From the NCBI GenBank assembly GCA_018398585.1, contig JAGTTD010000001.1, forward strand, positions 29,891,438 to 29,955,437: a stretch of 64,000 nucleotides of DNA. Direction: 5' to 3'. Positions 11,581 to 22,290 of this stretch are shown here, in pieces; the first letter of the stretch is position 1, and each line of letters begins with the position of its first letter. Position numbers and translations under genes: made by a program. Below the pieces are notes generated by a model that worked only from the letters and a program-made list of their open reading frames with translations, did no database searches and was not told the DNA's origin. The stretch is from Simmondsia chinensis (Eukaryota; Streptophyta; Magnoliopsida; Caryophyllales; Simmondsiaceae).

Positions 11581-11582
11581 AT

Positions 11583-11981
11583 TGTTAACTTCCAATTAGG
11601 AACTGAAAGTCTAACCTTGTAGAAGAAAGAGTTAAGGTGAGAAGAGAAGTGAAAGGGGAAGAGAATTAGAGAAAGAGATGAGAAAAGAGAGAGAATTCCA
11701 AAAGCAAATTCAGTTTATATTCATTGGATCCTTGAATTACATGCTTAGGACCCTATTTATAGACATTTGGATACATTGCATCTAGCTAAAACCGAGCTAA
11801 ACCATCCTAACAGCTTTTGCCGCCAAAATCAGCAACCAGTTTGACAAGATTTTGACCCTTAACAGCATTTGGTGCCTAAAATCCGACCCAACAAACACTT
11901 AAAAGCTTACATCATAAAATTGAGACACTAACCAGCCAATACAAGCAAAAAATTACAATTAAATTCTAGCGATTCATAACA
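11583..11981 (-). repeat. E3 5' LTR
   Basis: TGTTAACTTCC...TTCATAACA, 399 bases. Differences from the other LTR include GAATTG/GAACTG, GGCGCC/GGTGCC and one T insertion. Minus-strand TATA box near 11753-11761. Confidence 0.9.
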
Positions 11982-11986
11982 TTAAC

Positions 11987-12736
11987 CTAAATTAAAAGTA
12001 ATACAAAAGTAAAAAGGATAAAATTTCGTCTAACCCTAGGGAGCAAGTTAGCTCTCCATCAAGGATGAACTAGTGAAGGAGGAGATGAATGTACCCATGT
12101 CGGTCTTCAAGCTAATTTCGCTGTCATTCCAAATTTATCGTAAAAGAAAATTAAAATCAATGTGTAGAGAAAGAATTTAGAGGTGGTCAAAGTCCAAGCC
12201 AAAAAACCAAATAGAATCCAAAAACCCAAAGCAGAGCTTCCTTTAAATCGATGTTGTTGCTGCTACCAACAAAGCCCTACCAGAGCTGGGCCGAAGGTGA
12301 GGCAGTGCTAACTGGAGGATGATGTGGGCCTAAGGACGGTGGTGATCTTGGGCTGTTGGGCTCAGTGTCGGTGTAGGTATTGGGCCGGGCTAAGATTATA
12401 TGCTGGGCTGTGTGAGTAGTGACGAAGAGGAAGCTGCATTGAATGGACTGAGATCGTGGCCTATTGTTCTGGTGATGATGCAGTGCTGAACAGGATGTGG
12501 GCTAGAGTTACATGTCGGAGTTGGCTCCTATGATCTCATCCCATCTTCAATTGACTTGATTGAATTTCCCACTCATTGAAATTTGTCTCATTTGCACCAA
12601 ATTTAACAATTTACAGGATTCTAATATTCGAACCTATAAAACATTAAAGTTGCTAGAGTGAGGATATAGCGATAATTAAACATGTGCAAAATAGTCAAAA
12701 TTGTAAATAAAAGATGCGCAAATATGAGGTGCATCA
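11987..12736 (-). repeat. E2 3' LTR, second part
   Basis: Resumes the E2 LTR (CTAAATTAAAAGTAATAC, as at about 18177) and ends GGTGCATCA, matching GATGCATCA at 18868. Confidence 0.88.
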
Positions 12737-12775
12737 ACACCCCCACACCTAACCTTTGCTAGTCCTTGAGCAAAG
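12737..12775 (-). promoter_or_regulatory. E2 polypurine tract
   Basis: On the minus strand, CTCAAGGACTAGCAAAGG is followed by TTAGGTGTGGGGGTGT and then the LTR. This matches the 3' end of Athila/Tat internal regions. Confidence 0.8.
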
Positions 12776-14103
12776 TATAGGATAAACGCGAGACTCAAGC
12801 AACTAACTACCTCAACCTTTACCATGTTTTCCAAACTGAGCACATACATTAGAATTTAAGACATGATTCAGCCATCTAAAACATTCTCTAATTCCATGAA
12901 TTCATATGATTAAACTTCAAAACTCATCATAAAACTTCATTAATCATGCATCAACTAATAGAAACTACTCAAGCAATTTAAGCACACCAGTGGTAGTGAA
13001 TGGCATCTCATGTTATGAAATCTCCTCAAATTCTCTAATCCAACCAAATATACCAAGATTTTATACACACAAACTATTGAATCACCTAAGCATATACCCA
13101 TACATTGAGAATTTCAAGTGGCATACGAATGACCAGTTTACAATATTTGACCTCAATATAGCACAAAAGAAGAACAACTTAATCATGAATGCAGATCACT
13201 TTTCGATTTCTTCTTTTTCTTTTGCTTTCTCTCTTTTCTTTTGAGGAAAATCTTTTTTTTTTTTTCATTCTTTTTTTCTTTTCTTTTTTTTTTTCCTTTC
13301 ATTTTCTCTTTCTTTTCTATCTAGTTTTTGGACTTTTTCATAACAAGTACCTCAACATTATAATTGACATTGATCAACAAGTACTTTACATTGCATCAAG
13401 AGGCAAGGATTAAAATAAGCCAATAGGGCGAGCCTGCAAAACACAAGACATATAGGACTGTTTACTTAATATTTTCAAATTTCCCACAAGAAGGGGGTCC
13501 AATGCATAGTGAATATGCGCGCGACATGAGTAGAAACCATTAATATCAACAATGATCAACAATACTAACTAACAAGTATGGACGAGAATCATTTAATTTC
13601 ATGAAATCAAGAGAACAAACTAGACAATTAATCATACCATCATTCTAATAAACGCGTCGATCAAAGAAAAACTTCTCTAAAAGGTCATAATACACCCTCA
13701 AAATGCACAAAAATTTTTAAAATTTGACCAAAAAGACCAACAAATGAGCACATGTAAATGAGCCTCACCCCCACACTCAAATGATGCATCGTCCTCAATG
13801 CGACAATATAAAGCATTAAAGCAAAAGAAATAGGTGAGATGGAGCGATACAACCTGACAAGGCAATGATCATGAATGGGCACGAACGAGCATACATGACT
13901 CCTCCGACACAGGACAAGAACCTGAAAGGAGAGAAACAATCCCCCAAGCAACTAATTAGCTAAAAAGAAAAATTAAAAACAAGAAATAACAAACCTAGGT
14001 TGCCTCCAAGTAGCACTAAGTTTTACACCTTCAGCCGGGGGTAATGGGTCCAGCGAAGATCAAGTGATGATGTCAACCAAAGAGACAACTTCAATGAGCT
14101 CAC
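12776..14103 (-). other. E2 3' untranslated region
   Basis: No protein domain. At 13761-13804 the minus strand has TTGAGGACGATGCATC followed by GAGTGTGGGGGTGAGG, a second purine-rich motif about 1 kb before the true polypurine tract, with an equivalent in E1. At about 14000-14030 a GGAGGCAACC motif marks the end of the pol region. T-rich low-complexity DNA lies at 13250-13330. Confidence 0.7.
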
Positions 14104-14545
14104 CTAAGACTTCACGTAAAGAAAAATCAGAAGCATCATACATGATTTTAGAAAAGAGAGAGTAATCTGTCGGATGCCTAATGCGGCAGCAACAAGCATG
14201 GACCCAAGCTTTTGAAAAGCTTCTAACCAAGACACATCGAACTCGATTGATATTTCCTTAGATAACAACCTAGTCAATGGTCTAGCTAACTTCCCACATT
14301 CCTTAAGGAATCTCTTATAGAAACTCGCTTGACCCGGGAAGGCTCTATCTTGCTTCACATGTGACGGAGTGAACAAGTTAGTAATCAAATTTACCTTAGC
14401 CTTATCAACCTTAATACCCTTCTTAAACAACCTACAACTTACTACAATTCCTTCTTGAACCATAAAGTGACTCTTCTCCCAACCCAAAAGTTCTTTCATG
14501 TTAGGGGTCAACCTTCGTTGAATCTCTCTAGAAGGTTTTGGATTC
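14104..14545 (-). pseudogene. E2 reverse transcriptase relic (palm deleted)
   Basis: The minus frame reads RLTPNMKEL, the start of an Athila-type reverse transcriptase, and goes directly into LGWEKSHFMVQEGIV, which normally lies about 150 residues further on, after the catalytic FMDD site. Then come KGIKVDKAKV and FYKRFLKECGKLARPLTRLL (thumb and connection). The join keeps the frame. Near 14130 a shifted frame holds the start of RNase H (IMYDASDFS) before sequence turns non-coding. The domain therefore lacks fingers, palm and active site. Confidence 0.82.
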
Positions 14546-15060
14546 TCATCAAGGGGATTACTAACTAGATAGAGGGGAGTGTTTGGTCAACCAAATCATC
14601 AACAATATCCATACAGAAACACTCTGACTCCCCTCACTAGTGGGTAATGACGAAGCATAAAAAATATTCAATCTAATAATCATGTTTGCAAAACTAACAT
14701 CCATTACCCCGAATCTAAAGTTATTAGCGGCATTGGCTGTTGCTAAGAAAGTCCGGCCTAGAATGATAGAGATATGGTTTTTTGAATGACTAGAAGGTTC
14801 CATATCAAGCACAAGAAAAACAGCCGGAAATAGGGCTTTGTCTCGCATGTTTGTAAGCTCACCACTGGGACTTTAGTAGATCGATTCGTTAACTGCACGG
14901 TTACCATGGTAGGTTGCAACTCTCTTAGGCCTAACTGGTCATAAAAAGAGTAAGGAATAATGTTAACACTAGCTGCTCAGTCCAATAACGCCTTATTAAT
15001 CAGGTAGTCCCCAAGTGAACAAGAGATGGTGGGGACACCAAGGTCTTTGTACTTAATTAG
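14546..15060 (-). pseudogene. E2 protease relic
   Basis: Minus-strand frames show SLGDYLINKALLD, then a stop where the G of the DSGA/DLGA active-site motif should be, followed by AASVNIIPYS, YDQLGLREL and, after a frame change, ILGRTFLATANAANNF and VMDVSFANM, all typical of the Athila protease domain. A frameshift and at least one TGA break it. Confidence 0.75.
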
Positions 15061-15778
15061 AGTGTCACACTTCAAAATGGAACTCATTTGCTCGACTAAA
15101 AATACTTTCTTAGGTAGATATGCTCTAGATCGCCTCTTTTGGTTCAGCAAGTCCTTAATTCACATAGGCCTGGATTTGTTTGATCGCATCAAGAAGGGGA
15201 ATGTTAATCTTTACTTGCCTAAAAGTCTCCAAAATATCTTCCCACTTCTTGTCCTTTCCATTTGGATGTGGTACAACTAAAGCATGGGGGATTGGTACTC
15301 TAGGTCATATGAGAAAGGAAGATCAAAGGCCTTAGAAATGGAAAAAGGGTGTGTGACCTCATCGATGTCCTTCTCTTTTTCCTCGCTCTTCTCTTATCCC
15401 TCACCACTCTTAGGTACTTCACTCTCAACCCTCACCCCATTGTCAACTTCCTTCCCACTTTTTAACACTACAATGGACTTTGCTTGCTCTTGATGGGGAG
15501 GAGAGGATAGTTGTCTTGCCTTACATGATTCCTAGGGTTCTCTATAGCTTGACTAGGGAATTACCTCATCTCTTCTACTCAAAGCATTGGATAGCTGGCC
15601 TATTTGGACTTCTAGCTTTGAGATTGATTGTTTAAGGGAGTGAAATATTTGGGGATTAGCTTCTAAACCCTTCAGCGCCCTTAAGACATTCTCTTCAAAC
15701 TTCAAATTAGAGCGCAAATTAGAAGGTTGAGAGTAGTTATAAGCATACGCTTGCAGTTGAAAACCGAGAGGTCATGAC
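15061..15778 (-). other. E2 gag-protease linker, decayed
   Basis: Between recognisable gag and protease. Open frames on the + strand here have no domain match and read through pyrimidine-rich antisense of a low-complexity linker, so I do not call genes. Confidence 0.5.
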
Positions 15779-16534
15779 TTACCAGATTGTTGAGATCGTG
15801 GATTCGGTTGTTGTTGCACGAATTGTCCTCTCCTCCTTTCCTCTAGGAGAAGTTTGGATGGTTCCTTCAGCCCGGATTGTATGTATTCGGGTACGGATCA
15901 TTCTTTGAGAATCCTTGGGCTGGATTAACCTATTAACGTGACCACTCAACAAAAGGTGAAACAAAGGGGCAATTAAGTGTGGAATGAGAAACACTATAAA
16001 ATGTAGAACAAGAACCAAGCATGTTTGAAACACTAGACACATTAGGCAAAGTGAAGAGAGTCAATGTCATCTAAAATAAGGAAGTGAGTGCTTCACAGAA
16101 GATGTAGGAGAATCTACTTTCTTATCTAATATAGAGGTCTGTGCAATTCAAGGACTCCTTCTCTATTTAACCTAGCAGCATTTAAACGCGCATATGCGGT
16201 AGATCGTTGTGAATTCTCATTCAAATGTTTGAAAAGTTCCCACGCCACATCCTCATTCTTCCTAAGGAATTGACCACCAACAAGAGGCATCAACAGTTTA
16301 TTGACTCTTTTCATTCATCCCACAATAAAAATTCTGGGCCAGTTGCCATTTAGTGATAGTATGATGTGGACAAGCTCGTAAAAGTTTTTTATACCTATCC
16401 CAACTCTCATGAAACTCTTCACTATGAAGTTGGGAGAAGGTATTAATGGCTCTCCTAGCAGTGTTGGTCTTACTAACGGGAGAATTTTTTAAGAAATTCT
16501 TATTGTATTTGAGTCCAAGTACTAATCGTTCCAC
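15779..16534 (-). pseudogene. E2 gag relic (Athila type)
   Basis: The minus strand reads SEEFHESWDRYKKLLRACPH followed by HTITKWQLAQNFYCGM, the signature of the Athila retrotransposon gag domain (ESLYEAWERFK, RCPHH, FYNGL). A second frame continues with LLMPLVGGQFLRKNEDVAWE. Stops and frame changes break the gene into pieces; the part upstream of 16534 is only faintly recognisable (LKDKAKYWL-like bases near 16560). Confidence 0.78.
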
Positions 16535-16989
16535 TAGGTAAGGTGCCTAACCAATACTTAGCCTTATCCTTTAAAGAGAAAGGAAAAAGGCGGAGCAGGA
16601 AGATGGCGTCATCACTAACACTAGGAGTCCTGAAGGTAGAGCAAACCTCCTAAAAATTGTCCGAATAATTATACGGGTTCTCATTGCCTAAGCCATGGAA
16701 TGAAGGAAGCATTTGTATCGTATGTGGCTTCAGCTGAAACTGCTGGGCTATAGGTGGAAACCTAATATACAAAGGTGAGGTGGATATAGTGGGCGTAAAT
16801 TACTCCATAAGCACACGGGGTTGTTGTCCATCCGCCATTACTAAATCAGAGCTAGCATTAGTGGATTGTGCTCGGTGTTGGGATATGTGGTCCCTTAAAA
16901 TCCTTTCAATTTCAGGGTCGAATATGGTAAGATCAAGAGACAAAGAGTGATATGCTATGCATAAATGAACAACCGCAAGGAGCAAAGTA

Positions 16990-17132
16990 CAACAACAACA
17001 ACAACAGCCCAGTGCCACAAGGGCTTCCGCATAAGCAGGGTCTGGGGATGGATGTACGCGGCCTTCCCCCTGTAGGGTGCTACCCTTAAGGGAGGCTATT
17101 TTCTGGGACCCCCAACCTGTGGAACCACAAGA
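16990..17132 (-). mobile_element. SINE (Au-like) in E2 leader, with TSD
   Basis: On the minus strand: a tRNA-like B-box remnant GGTTGGGGGTCC near 17110-17125, AATAGCCTCCC, GGAAGGCCGCGTACATCC, CAGACCCTGCTTATGCGGAA, GGCACTGGGC and a (TTG)n tail at 16990-17005. The 9-mer AGCAAAGTA flanks it at 16981-16989 and 17133-17141, a clear target-site duplication. At about 143 bases it is close to full or slightly 5'-truncated. Confidence 0.88.
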
Positions 17133-17141
17133 AGCAAAGTA

Positions 17142-17477
17142 AAACTAAAAATCAAAACTAGCAAAACAAAACAAAAATAAACAAGACAAATAAAACACTT
17201 AGAAACCATGTATACGAAAACTAAGGAAAACTCAACCAGAGACAAGTAAACTCTAGAAACTAACAAAAACACAAGTAAAAATAAATCCCTAACAAAATTA
17301 TAAAAATAACAATCCTAAAATAAATCCTAAATACGAAGCTAAAAATCAATTAAACTCATTACGCAAAATAAATAAATTGAATTTAAAAAAATTCTAACTT
17401 AAAATCCTATGTTAAAAATAAAATTAACTAATTAAAAATAAAAGAAAATCACAAAATAAACCACAGATATTGCCTAG
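17142..17477 (-). other. E2 5' leader, A-rich on + strand
   Basis: A-rich, no coding content. It joins the SINE to the primer site, as expected of a retrotransposon leader. Confidence 0.6.
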
Positions 17478-17495
17478 TCCCCGACAACTGTGCCA
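17478..17495 (-). promoter_or_regulatory. E2 primer-binding site, tRNA-Asp type
   Basis: Minus strand TGGCACAGTTGTCGGGGA, followed by CTAGGCAAT, next to the 5' LTR. Athila elements use this site; three to four mismatches to the ideal. Confidence 0.8.
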
Positions 17496-17501
17496 CAATC
17501 T

Positions 17502-18868
17502 TGATGTATTTTTCTACATCTATTAAAATTTAATAAAAAAACCCTATCAACTAAATACATCTAAATTGAAGTGTAGGGCGAGAAGGTGTCGAATTACAGG
17601 GACTAAGAGTATGTGAATTAATTTATTGACCTAAATTGATTCAAATAAAATTTAGAGGTTGCATGTTAACTATTCTAAGGAAATAACAAATAAACTAAAG
17701 AATTCTACTTGTAATGGAAAAAGAATTTGGAATTGGAGCCTACGGTTTTGAATCCATCACTAGCCTATTATTCTTGCATTAACTCTTAAATTAGTATTAT
17801 TGATTGCTACACAGGTAGGGGTTTAGCCTACAAGCTTCATAATAGTAAGGAAATATTATTAGTATTACGTATTCACCCTATCTTACTAAGCATAAGCAAA
17901 AGAGGCTCAACCTAACGTATTACTAATTATAGCATATTGACCCTATCTAACTAAAGCATAGGAACGATAGGCTTAAATTAACTATTCAGTGAATACTATT
18001 ACTTTATTAATTATTCTTAAGGCTACAAGTACAAAGAATTAATTTATAAATATCAACATTAACAATTAAAGGTTACAAACTCAATAATCATCTCAATTGA
18101 ATAAATGATAAAAACATAATACTTCAAAGTATTTATCTCAATCAAGAAATTCATGTAAACAATCAGATTAACCCAAATTAAAAGTAATACAAAAGAAAAA
18201 AAAAAGCTAAGGTTTTATCTAACTCTAGAGAGTAAGTTGGCTCTCCATCAAGGATGAACAGGTGAAGGAGGAGATGAACGAACCCATGTTGGTCTTCACC
18301 TTAATTTCATTCTCGTTCCAAATTTATTGAAAAAGAAAATTAAAATCAAAGTGCAGAGAGAGAATTGAGAGGCAGTCAATGTCCCTGCCAAAAAATCGAG
18401 AGAATTTCAAAAACCCAAAACAAAGCTCCCTAATGTTGCTAACAACAAAGCCCTACTACAGCTGGGCTGAAGGTGAGGTGGTGCTTACTGGGGGATGACG
18501 TGGACCTGAGGATGGTGGTAGTCTTGGGCTGTTAGCCTCAGTGTCAGTGCAGGTATTTGGCCGGGCAGAGATTGTGGGCATGTGCTGGTCTAGGTTGTTC
18601 TAGTGATGATGTGGTGCTGAACAGGATGTGGGCTGGTGTTGCCTGTCGGGCTTGGCTCATACGATCTTGTCCCGATCTCCGATTGACTTGATTTAATTAC
18701 CCACGCATCGAATTTTGTCTTATTTGCACCAAATTTGATCATTTATGGGATTCTAATCTTCTAACCTATAAAACAAGAAAATTGCCGATGTGACGATATA
18801 ACAATAATTAAACATGTGCAAAATATTTAAAATTGCAAATAAAAGATACATAACTATGGGATGCATCA
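17502..18868 (-). repeat. E2 5' LTR
   Basis: 1367 bases, TGATGTATTT...GATGCATCA on the + strand. Uninterrupted, so it gives the full LTR length and shows what the split copy looked like before E3. Confidence 0.9.
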
Positions 18869-18873
18869 GTAAA
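18869..18873. repeat. TSD of E2, right copy (GTAAA)
   Basis: Identical to 5461-5465. Confidence 0.85.
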
Positions 18874-19075
18874 TAACCTTTAATAAATATGTACGATATT
18901 ACCACTTTTGGAAAAAGTTTGCAAATGTCAAAAAAATTATTAAATGCTAATGTGCTTTTAATGTGTTTATAAAACTGTGTAATCGTAAGCATACAAGCAA
19001 GTCGTACCTATGGCGGGTATGTCAGTGTCATATTCATAGAGAATTGCAATAAGTGTAATTCAATAACAAATGAGT
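18874..19075. other. Unassigned interval
   Basis: AT-rich; I recognise nothing in it. The plastid-like sequence begins at about 19076. Confidence 0.5.
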
Positions 19076-19165
19076 GGTTTAAATCTGAGTTTGATGCCGA
19101 ACCCCAATTGCAATGATTTGATAAATAGCTCATTAGGATAGATTAGATGAGCAAATCCCCGCTAG

Positions 19166-19200
19166 AAACATATAGGAAGTTCTCTCCTCGTACGGCTCAA
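19166..19200 (-). ncRNA. Group II intron domain V relic (rps16 intron)
   Basis: Minus strand GAGCCGTACGAGGAGAGAAC then TTCCTATATGTTTC forms the short hairpin typical of domain V of plastid group II introns. It lies about 35 bases before exon 2. Confidence 0.65.
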
Positions 19201-19249
19201 GAAAAAAATGATTTGAAGTTATCTATCTATATCTATATAGATAAAAATT

Positions 19250-19477
19250 TGATACAACTATTTTAGTTGTATTCGAAATCAGGGGTTTAGGTTGGGGATA
19301 GATTGAAGAAAGAGAGTTAGATGAGAGAGAGAAGTCGAAGAAGGAGATGAGAGATTCGGGTTAGGGTTTAGAGGAGAGAGAAAGTGCTTTGTATATTGAA
19401 TGCCCAATTACTAAGCTAATACAAGTATTTATACTAATCTCTTATTACCCCTTCATTACTCACTAATACATGTACCA
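19250..19477 (-). repeat. E4 3' LTR
   Basis: TGATACAACTATT...TACATGTACCA. A minus-strand TATA box, GTATTTATAC on the + strand, lies at 19425-19434. Confidence 0.88.
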
Positions 19478-19492
19478 TTACTCCCCCCAAAA
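19478..19492 (-). promoter_or_regulatory. E4 polypurine tract
   Basis: Minus strand TTTTGGGGGGAGTAA next to the LTR. Confidence 0.8.
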
Positions 19493-20333
19493 GAACTTCC
19501 TTGCCCTCAAGGAAGAAAATCTATAAAACGAAGAGCAAGCTCATAGTAGCCCATCCATACTAAAGGAGGCGTCCATTGCAGCATAAACAAAAATTTGTAA
19601 AATCTGTAAACCATTTGCATATATCCTCCTAAACAAGAGGCTTCTCCATGAAATGTTGAGGGTGCTTGAGGAAGACTTGATTCCATTGCAGCAAAGAGGG
19701 ATTGCTTGGTTTGCAATGCAAACTCATGGAGTGCTAGTTGAATTTGCACTTCTTCCTAGTGGATTCCATCTCCTTCTAGCCAATTTGCTCCTTGGCTGCC
19801 CCAATTTCGTCTTCTTGAACATGAGAAGCTTGCCAAGAACTCCTTTATTTAACTTGAGTAAGAGAAAATCAGGTTGTTGTAATAAAAAATCAGGATGTTT
19901 CCTTTTGAACCTAACTTTGAGTTCCGTGTTTATTAAACACCTTTTGAGAATAAGGTTGATTTCTTGCGTTGTTTCAAATTCGGTGGTAACTTCATCGTCT
20001 ACTGCAATTGTCTACTTCCGATAACCTTGATGACCATTAGGTGCCTCTTAACTATGGAATTAAACCTCTGAAATGCAGGCAAACCAGCCCTCCTCTGAAT
20101 CTCAAAGCTTGGAGTGATGTAAATGTCAAGAATTGCAGCTGCAGCTCCAAAGTTCCCATGGAAATTAATACTGTCAACGTCATTCTGTATCACTACAAAC
20201 TCAGTTTCCTGCTGCAATGGCTGTTTTATTTCCCTAGGAACTTTAATTCTTCCATTCTCGGGTCAAAGGGTCTCGGTCCAACCTGATTTGTCATGCTAAT
20301 TACCTCTTGGGTGCGCCTAACTTGAGCTTCAAA

Positions 20334-21106
20334 TTAATCTGCTGGTGCTGGACTGACCTCAACAACTTGTTTCAAAACCTTCAACTTAGGTCGTTGTGTG
20401 GGCGTTCTTGCGACTTCAATCATATTCATACCATGCTGCACTCTAGATCTCACTTCAGATTTTCGACTAGCTTTATTTTCCTTGTTAACACCACCATTTT
20501 CAAAATCTAAATGTAACGTCATCATCAACCCTTTGGAAGATTCCTTGCTGCCAACTGAAATTGGAGGCTTTGATCCATTTCCTTGTATAAAATCTTCAAA
20601 TGGAGCTACAACTTTTTGCACTGCTGTTACATTTTCCCTCATCACAGCCATGAAAGCATCACAAACTTTGTCAAATCTTCGAATTATTAAAGTCGAATAG
20701 TCAGCCCACACAACGTCCTCAGTTGATTGTTTATGAGTGTTAAGGAAGGTACAATGCCATTCAAGAGCGCCATCCTCAGGATGCATAGAGGCTAGTTTAA
20801 CTTGTGCCCAATTAGGAGTATTATCAAGTGCAAAAGAATTTTCTACTTCCAACACCCAATTCTTAATGTCAATTCCACCAGAAAAATGAGGGAAACTGAT
20901 CTTGGCAAACGTGTATGAAATTGATAAGGAGAAATGGTGGAAGATTTAATACTAAAGACCGGAACCGAGGTGATTACCGGTAGTACCGTCGGAACCGAGG
21001 TGGTGAGTGGTGGTGTCGTTGGTGGTAATGGCGGATCAACAGGTCTGCCAAAAAATTCATCACCCTGACGAATGTGCCTTTGTAATTCAAGCAAGATGTC
21101 CATCAT
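20334..21106 (-). pseudogene. E4 gag-like gene
   Basis: The minus strand encodes MMDILLELQRHIRQGDEFFG, a proline- and threonine-rich linker, then after a frame change FPHFSGGIDIKNWVLEVENS and LASMHPEDGALEWHCTFL, FDKVCDAFMAVMREN and VVAPFEDFIQ. These match the Ty3/gypsy capsid domain (P.F.G.....WI...E..F, K...AS..L...AL.WH, RFG, Y...FE). One frameshift near 20850 separates linker and capsid. No zinc knuckle seen. From about 20330 down to 19500 further short frames show no recognisable domain. Confidence 0.78.
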
Positions 21107-21260
21107 TTTGCTTTGTTCTTGCTTAATTGAAGAAATATCGGACTATATTACTTGAAATCGTGCATCAATTCAACTCGCGGTGTCAGCCAACCGAGCGTCC
21201 TAAAGTCTCAGGTCAGAAATACTTCGCGTACTGTCGGCCACAGATCAAAAACGCAGCATG

Positions 21261-21279
21261 TAACCTAACTCTGATACCA
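21261..21279 (-). promoter_or_regulatory. E4 primer-binding site, tRNA-iMet
   Basis: Minus strand TGGTATCAGAGTTAGGTTA, two bases from the 5' LTR. Confidence 0.88.
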
Positions 21280-21281
21280 AT

Positions 21282-21509
21282 TGATACAACTATTTTAGTT
21301 GCATCCGAAATTAGGGGTTTAGATTGGGGATAGATTGAAGAAAGAGAGTTAGATGAGAGAGAGAAGTAGAACAAGGAGATGAGAGATTGGGGGTAGGGTT
21401 TAGAGGAGACAGAAAGTGTTTTGTATATTGAATGCCCAATTACGAAGCTAATAAAAGTATTTATACTAATCTCTTATTACCCCTTCATTACTCACTAATA
21501 CATGTATCA
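21282..21509 (-). repeat. E4 5' LTR
   Basis: TGATACAACTATT...ACATGTATCA on the + strand; pairs with 19250-19477. Confidence 0.88.
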
Positions 21510-22290
21510 AATTTTAATGGCAAATAGATCCATAAAATCCTCAAATTAATTAGACTATAAATTGAGTCCTTTTTTGTTTTTTTAATTCCTACAATAATCA
21601 TTTGTAACTCATAACTTAAGTTGAATAACTAATTTTCAAATAGTTCAAAGGGGAATCTTTTAGCATTTAATTTATTGAGTGGTCTATAATCCATTTTTGT
21701 CTTATTTAAAAATTTATTGAAATTTTTCATATTGTGATCTAGGTGTTGAGACAAGTAAAATAGCTTTTCCTTGTTATTGAATCCTTTCTCTTTACTTTGA
21801 ATCACTGGGACTAGGCATTACTTCGTTGATCTTTAGTTCTTTCATTTTAACAAAATGGCAGTAGCATGCCTTTTTTGAGATTTCTTTCTATTAAAGAATC
21901 ATACGAACGGTTGATTCCCACATGATACACTTTTTATTGAAAAGCTTTTCTCAATTCCAACAAAATTTCCTTTTAAGTTTGAAACTTGCTCGAATTGGAT
22001 CTTTTTAATTTTTCTGTCAAAGATATACTTACGTTGTCGTTCCAACTTATTAACCGATACTAACCCTAGATCTTTACCCCTTAAGAAATGAATCAATACT
22101 TTCAACTTGAGCTTCGTCATGTACTATTTACATTACAACCTAACAAAAACAGGTTCTAGTGAAATGGAACAAATGATGTCGAACCAAGAGAACTTATTCA
22201 AAAACGATGGATATAAGATTACATGAGGGATCATGTCCTTTAAGTCGCACATTGCTTTCTACCACATTGTTTCAAACGAAGTTTTACCAT

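Larger units (their letters stand above)
6127..11981 (-). mobile_element. E3: chromovirus (Ty3/gypsy), nested in the E2 LTR
   Basis: Two LTRs of about 398 bases (6127-6524, 11583-11981) differ at about 20 positions by eye (near 5 %). TSD TTAAC occurs at 6122-6126 and 11982-11986. On the minus strand the order is LTR, initiator-tRNA-Met primer site, gag, protease, reverse transcriptase, RNase H, integrase, a chromodomain-like end, polypurine tract, LTR. Short LTRs and this order fit a Reina-type or related chromovirus; the lineage is inferred. gag-pol is one frame broken only by stops after 11170. Confidence 0.93.
5466..18868 (-). mobile_element. E2: Athila-like Ty3/gypsy element, split by E3
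   Basis: LTRs lie at 5466-6126 plus 11987-12736 (one LTR split by E3) and at 17502-18868. Perfect TSDs GTAAA flank it. Reading on the minus strand, it has a tRNA-Asp-type primer site next to the right LTR, relics of gag, protease and the end of reverse transcriptase, a non-coding 3' region and a polypurine tract next to the left LTR. Most of reverse transcriptase, most of RNase H and all of integrase are missing, so it is a deletion derivative. Without E3 and the SINE it would be about 7.4 kb. Confidence 0.88.
19250..21509 (-). mobile_element. E4: gag-only LTR element (TR-GAG type) inside the rps16 intron
   Basis: Two 228-base LTRs (19250-19477, 21282-21509) differing at about 14 positions, a tRNA-iMet primer site, a polypurine tract and a gag-like frame make up all of its 2.26 kb. 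There is no protease, reverse transcriptase or integrase. Flanks are AAATT and AATTT, an imperfect TSD. The arrangement fits the TR-GAG class described in plant genomes. It would depend on an autonomous gypsy partner. Confidence 0.88.
19076..22290 (-). pseudogene. rps16: Nuclear copy of plastid rps16, intron split by E4
   Basis: rps16 encodes ribosomal protein S16 of the plastid small subunit. Exon 1 (22290-22251, minus) reads MVKLRLKQCGRKQ, differing from the usual MVKLRLKRCGRKQ at residue 8 by a CGA-to-CAA change. The intron starts GTGCGACTT (22250), the group II boundary of rps16. Its domain V is visible at 19166-19200 (minus: GAGCCGTACGAGG...). Exon 2 begins at 19131 with AIYQIIAIGV (usual: AVYRIVAIDV) and is lost after about 55 bases. 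Without E4 the intron is about 859 bases, the usual size for this intron. The gene is truncated, mutated and dead. Confidence 0.85.

Noticed and set aside
16800..17018. Minus-strand frame starting with a run of cysteines
   Set aside because: The Cys run is the (TTG)n tail of the SINE read in another phase; the rest runs into the E2 leader. Not a gene.
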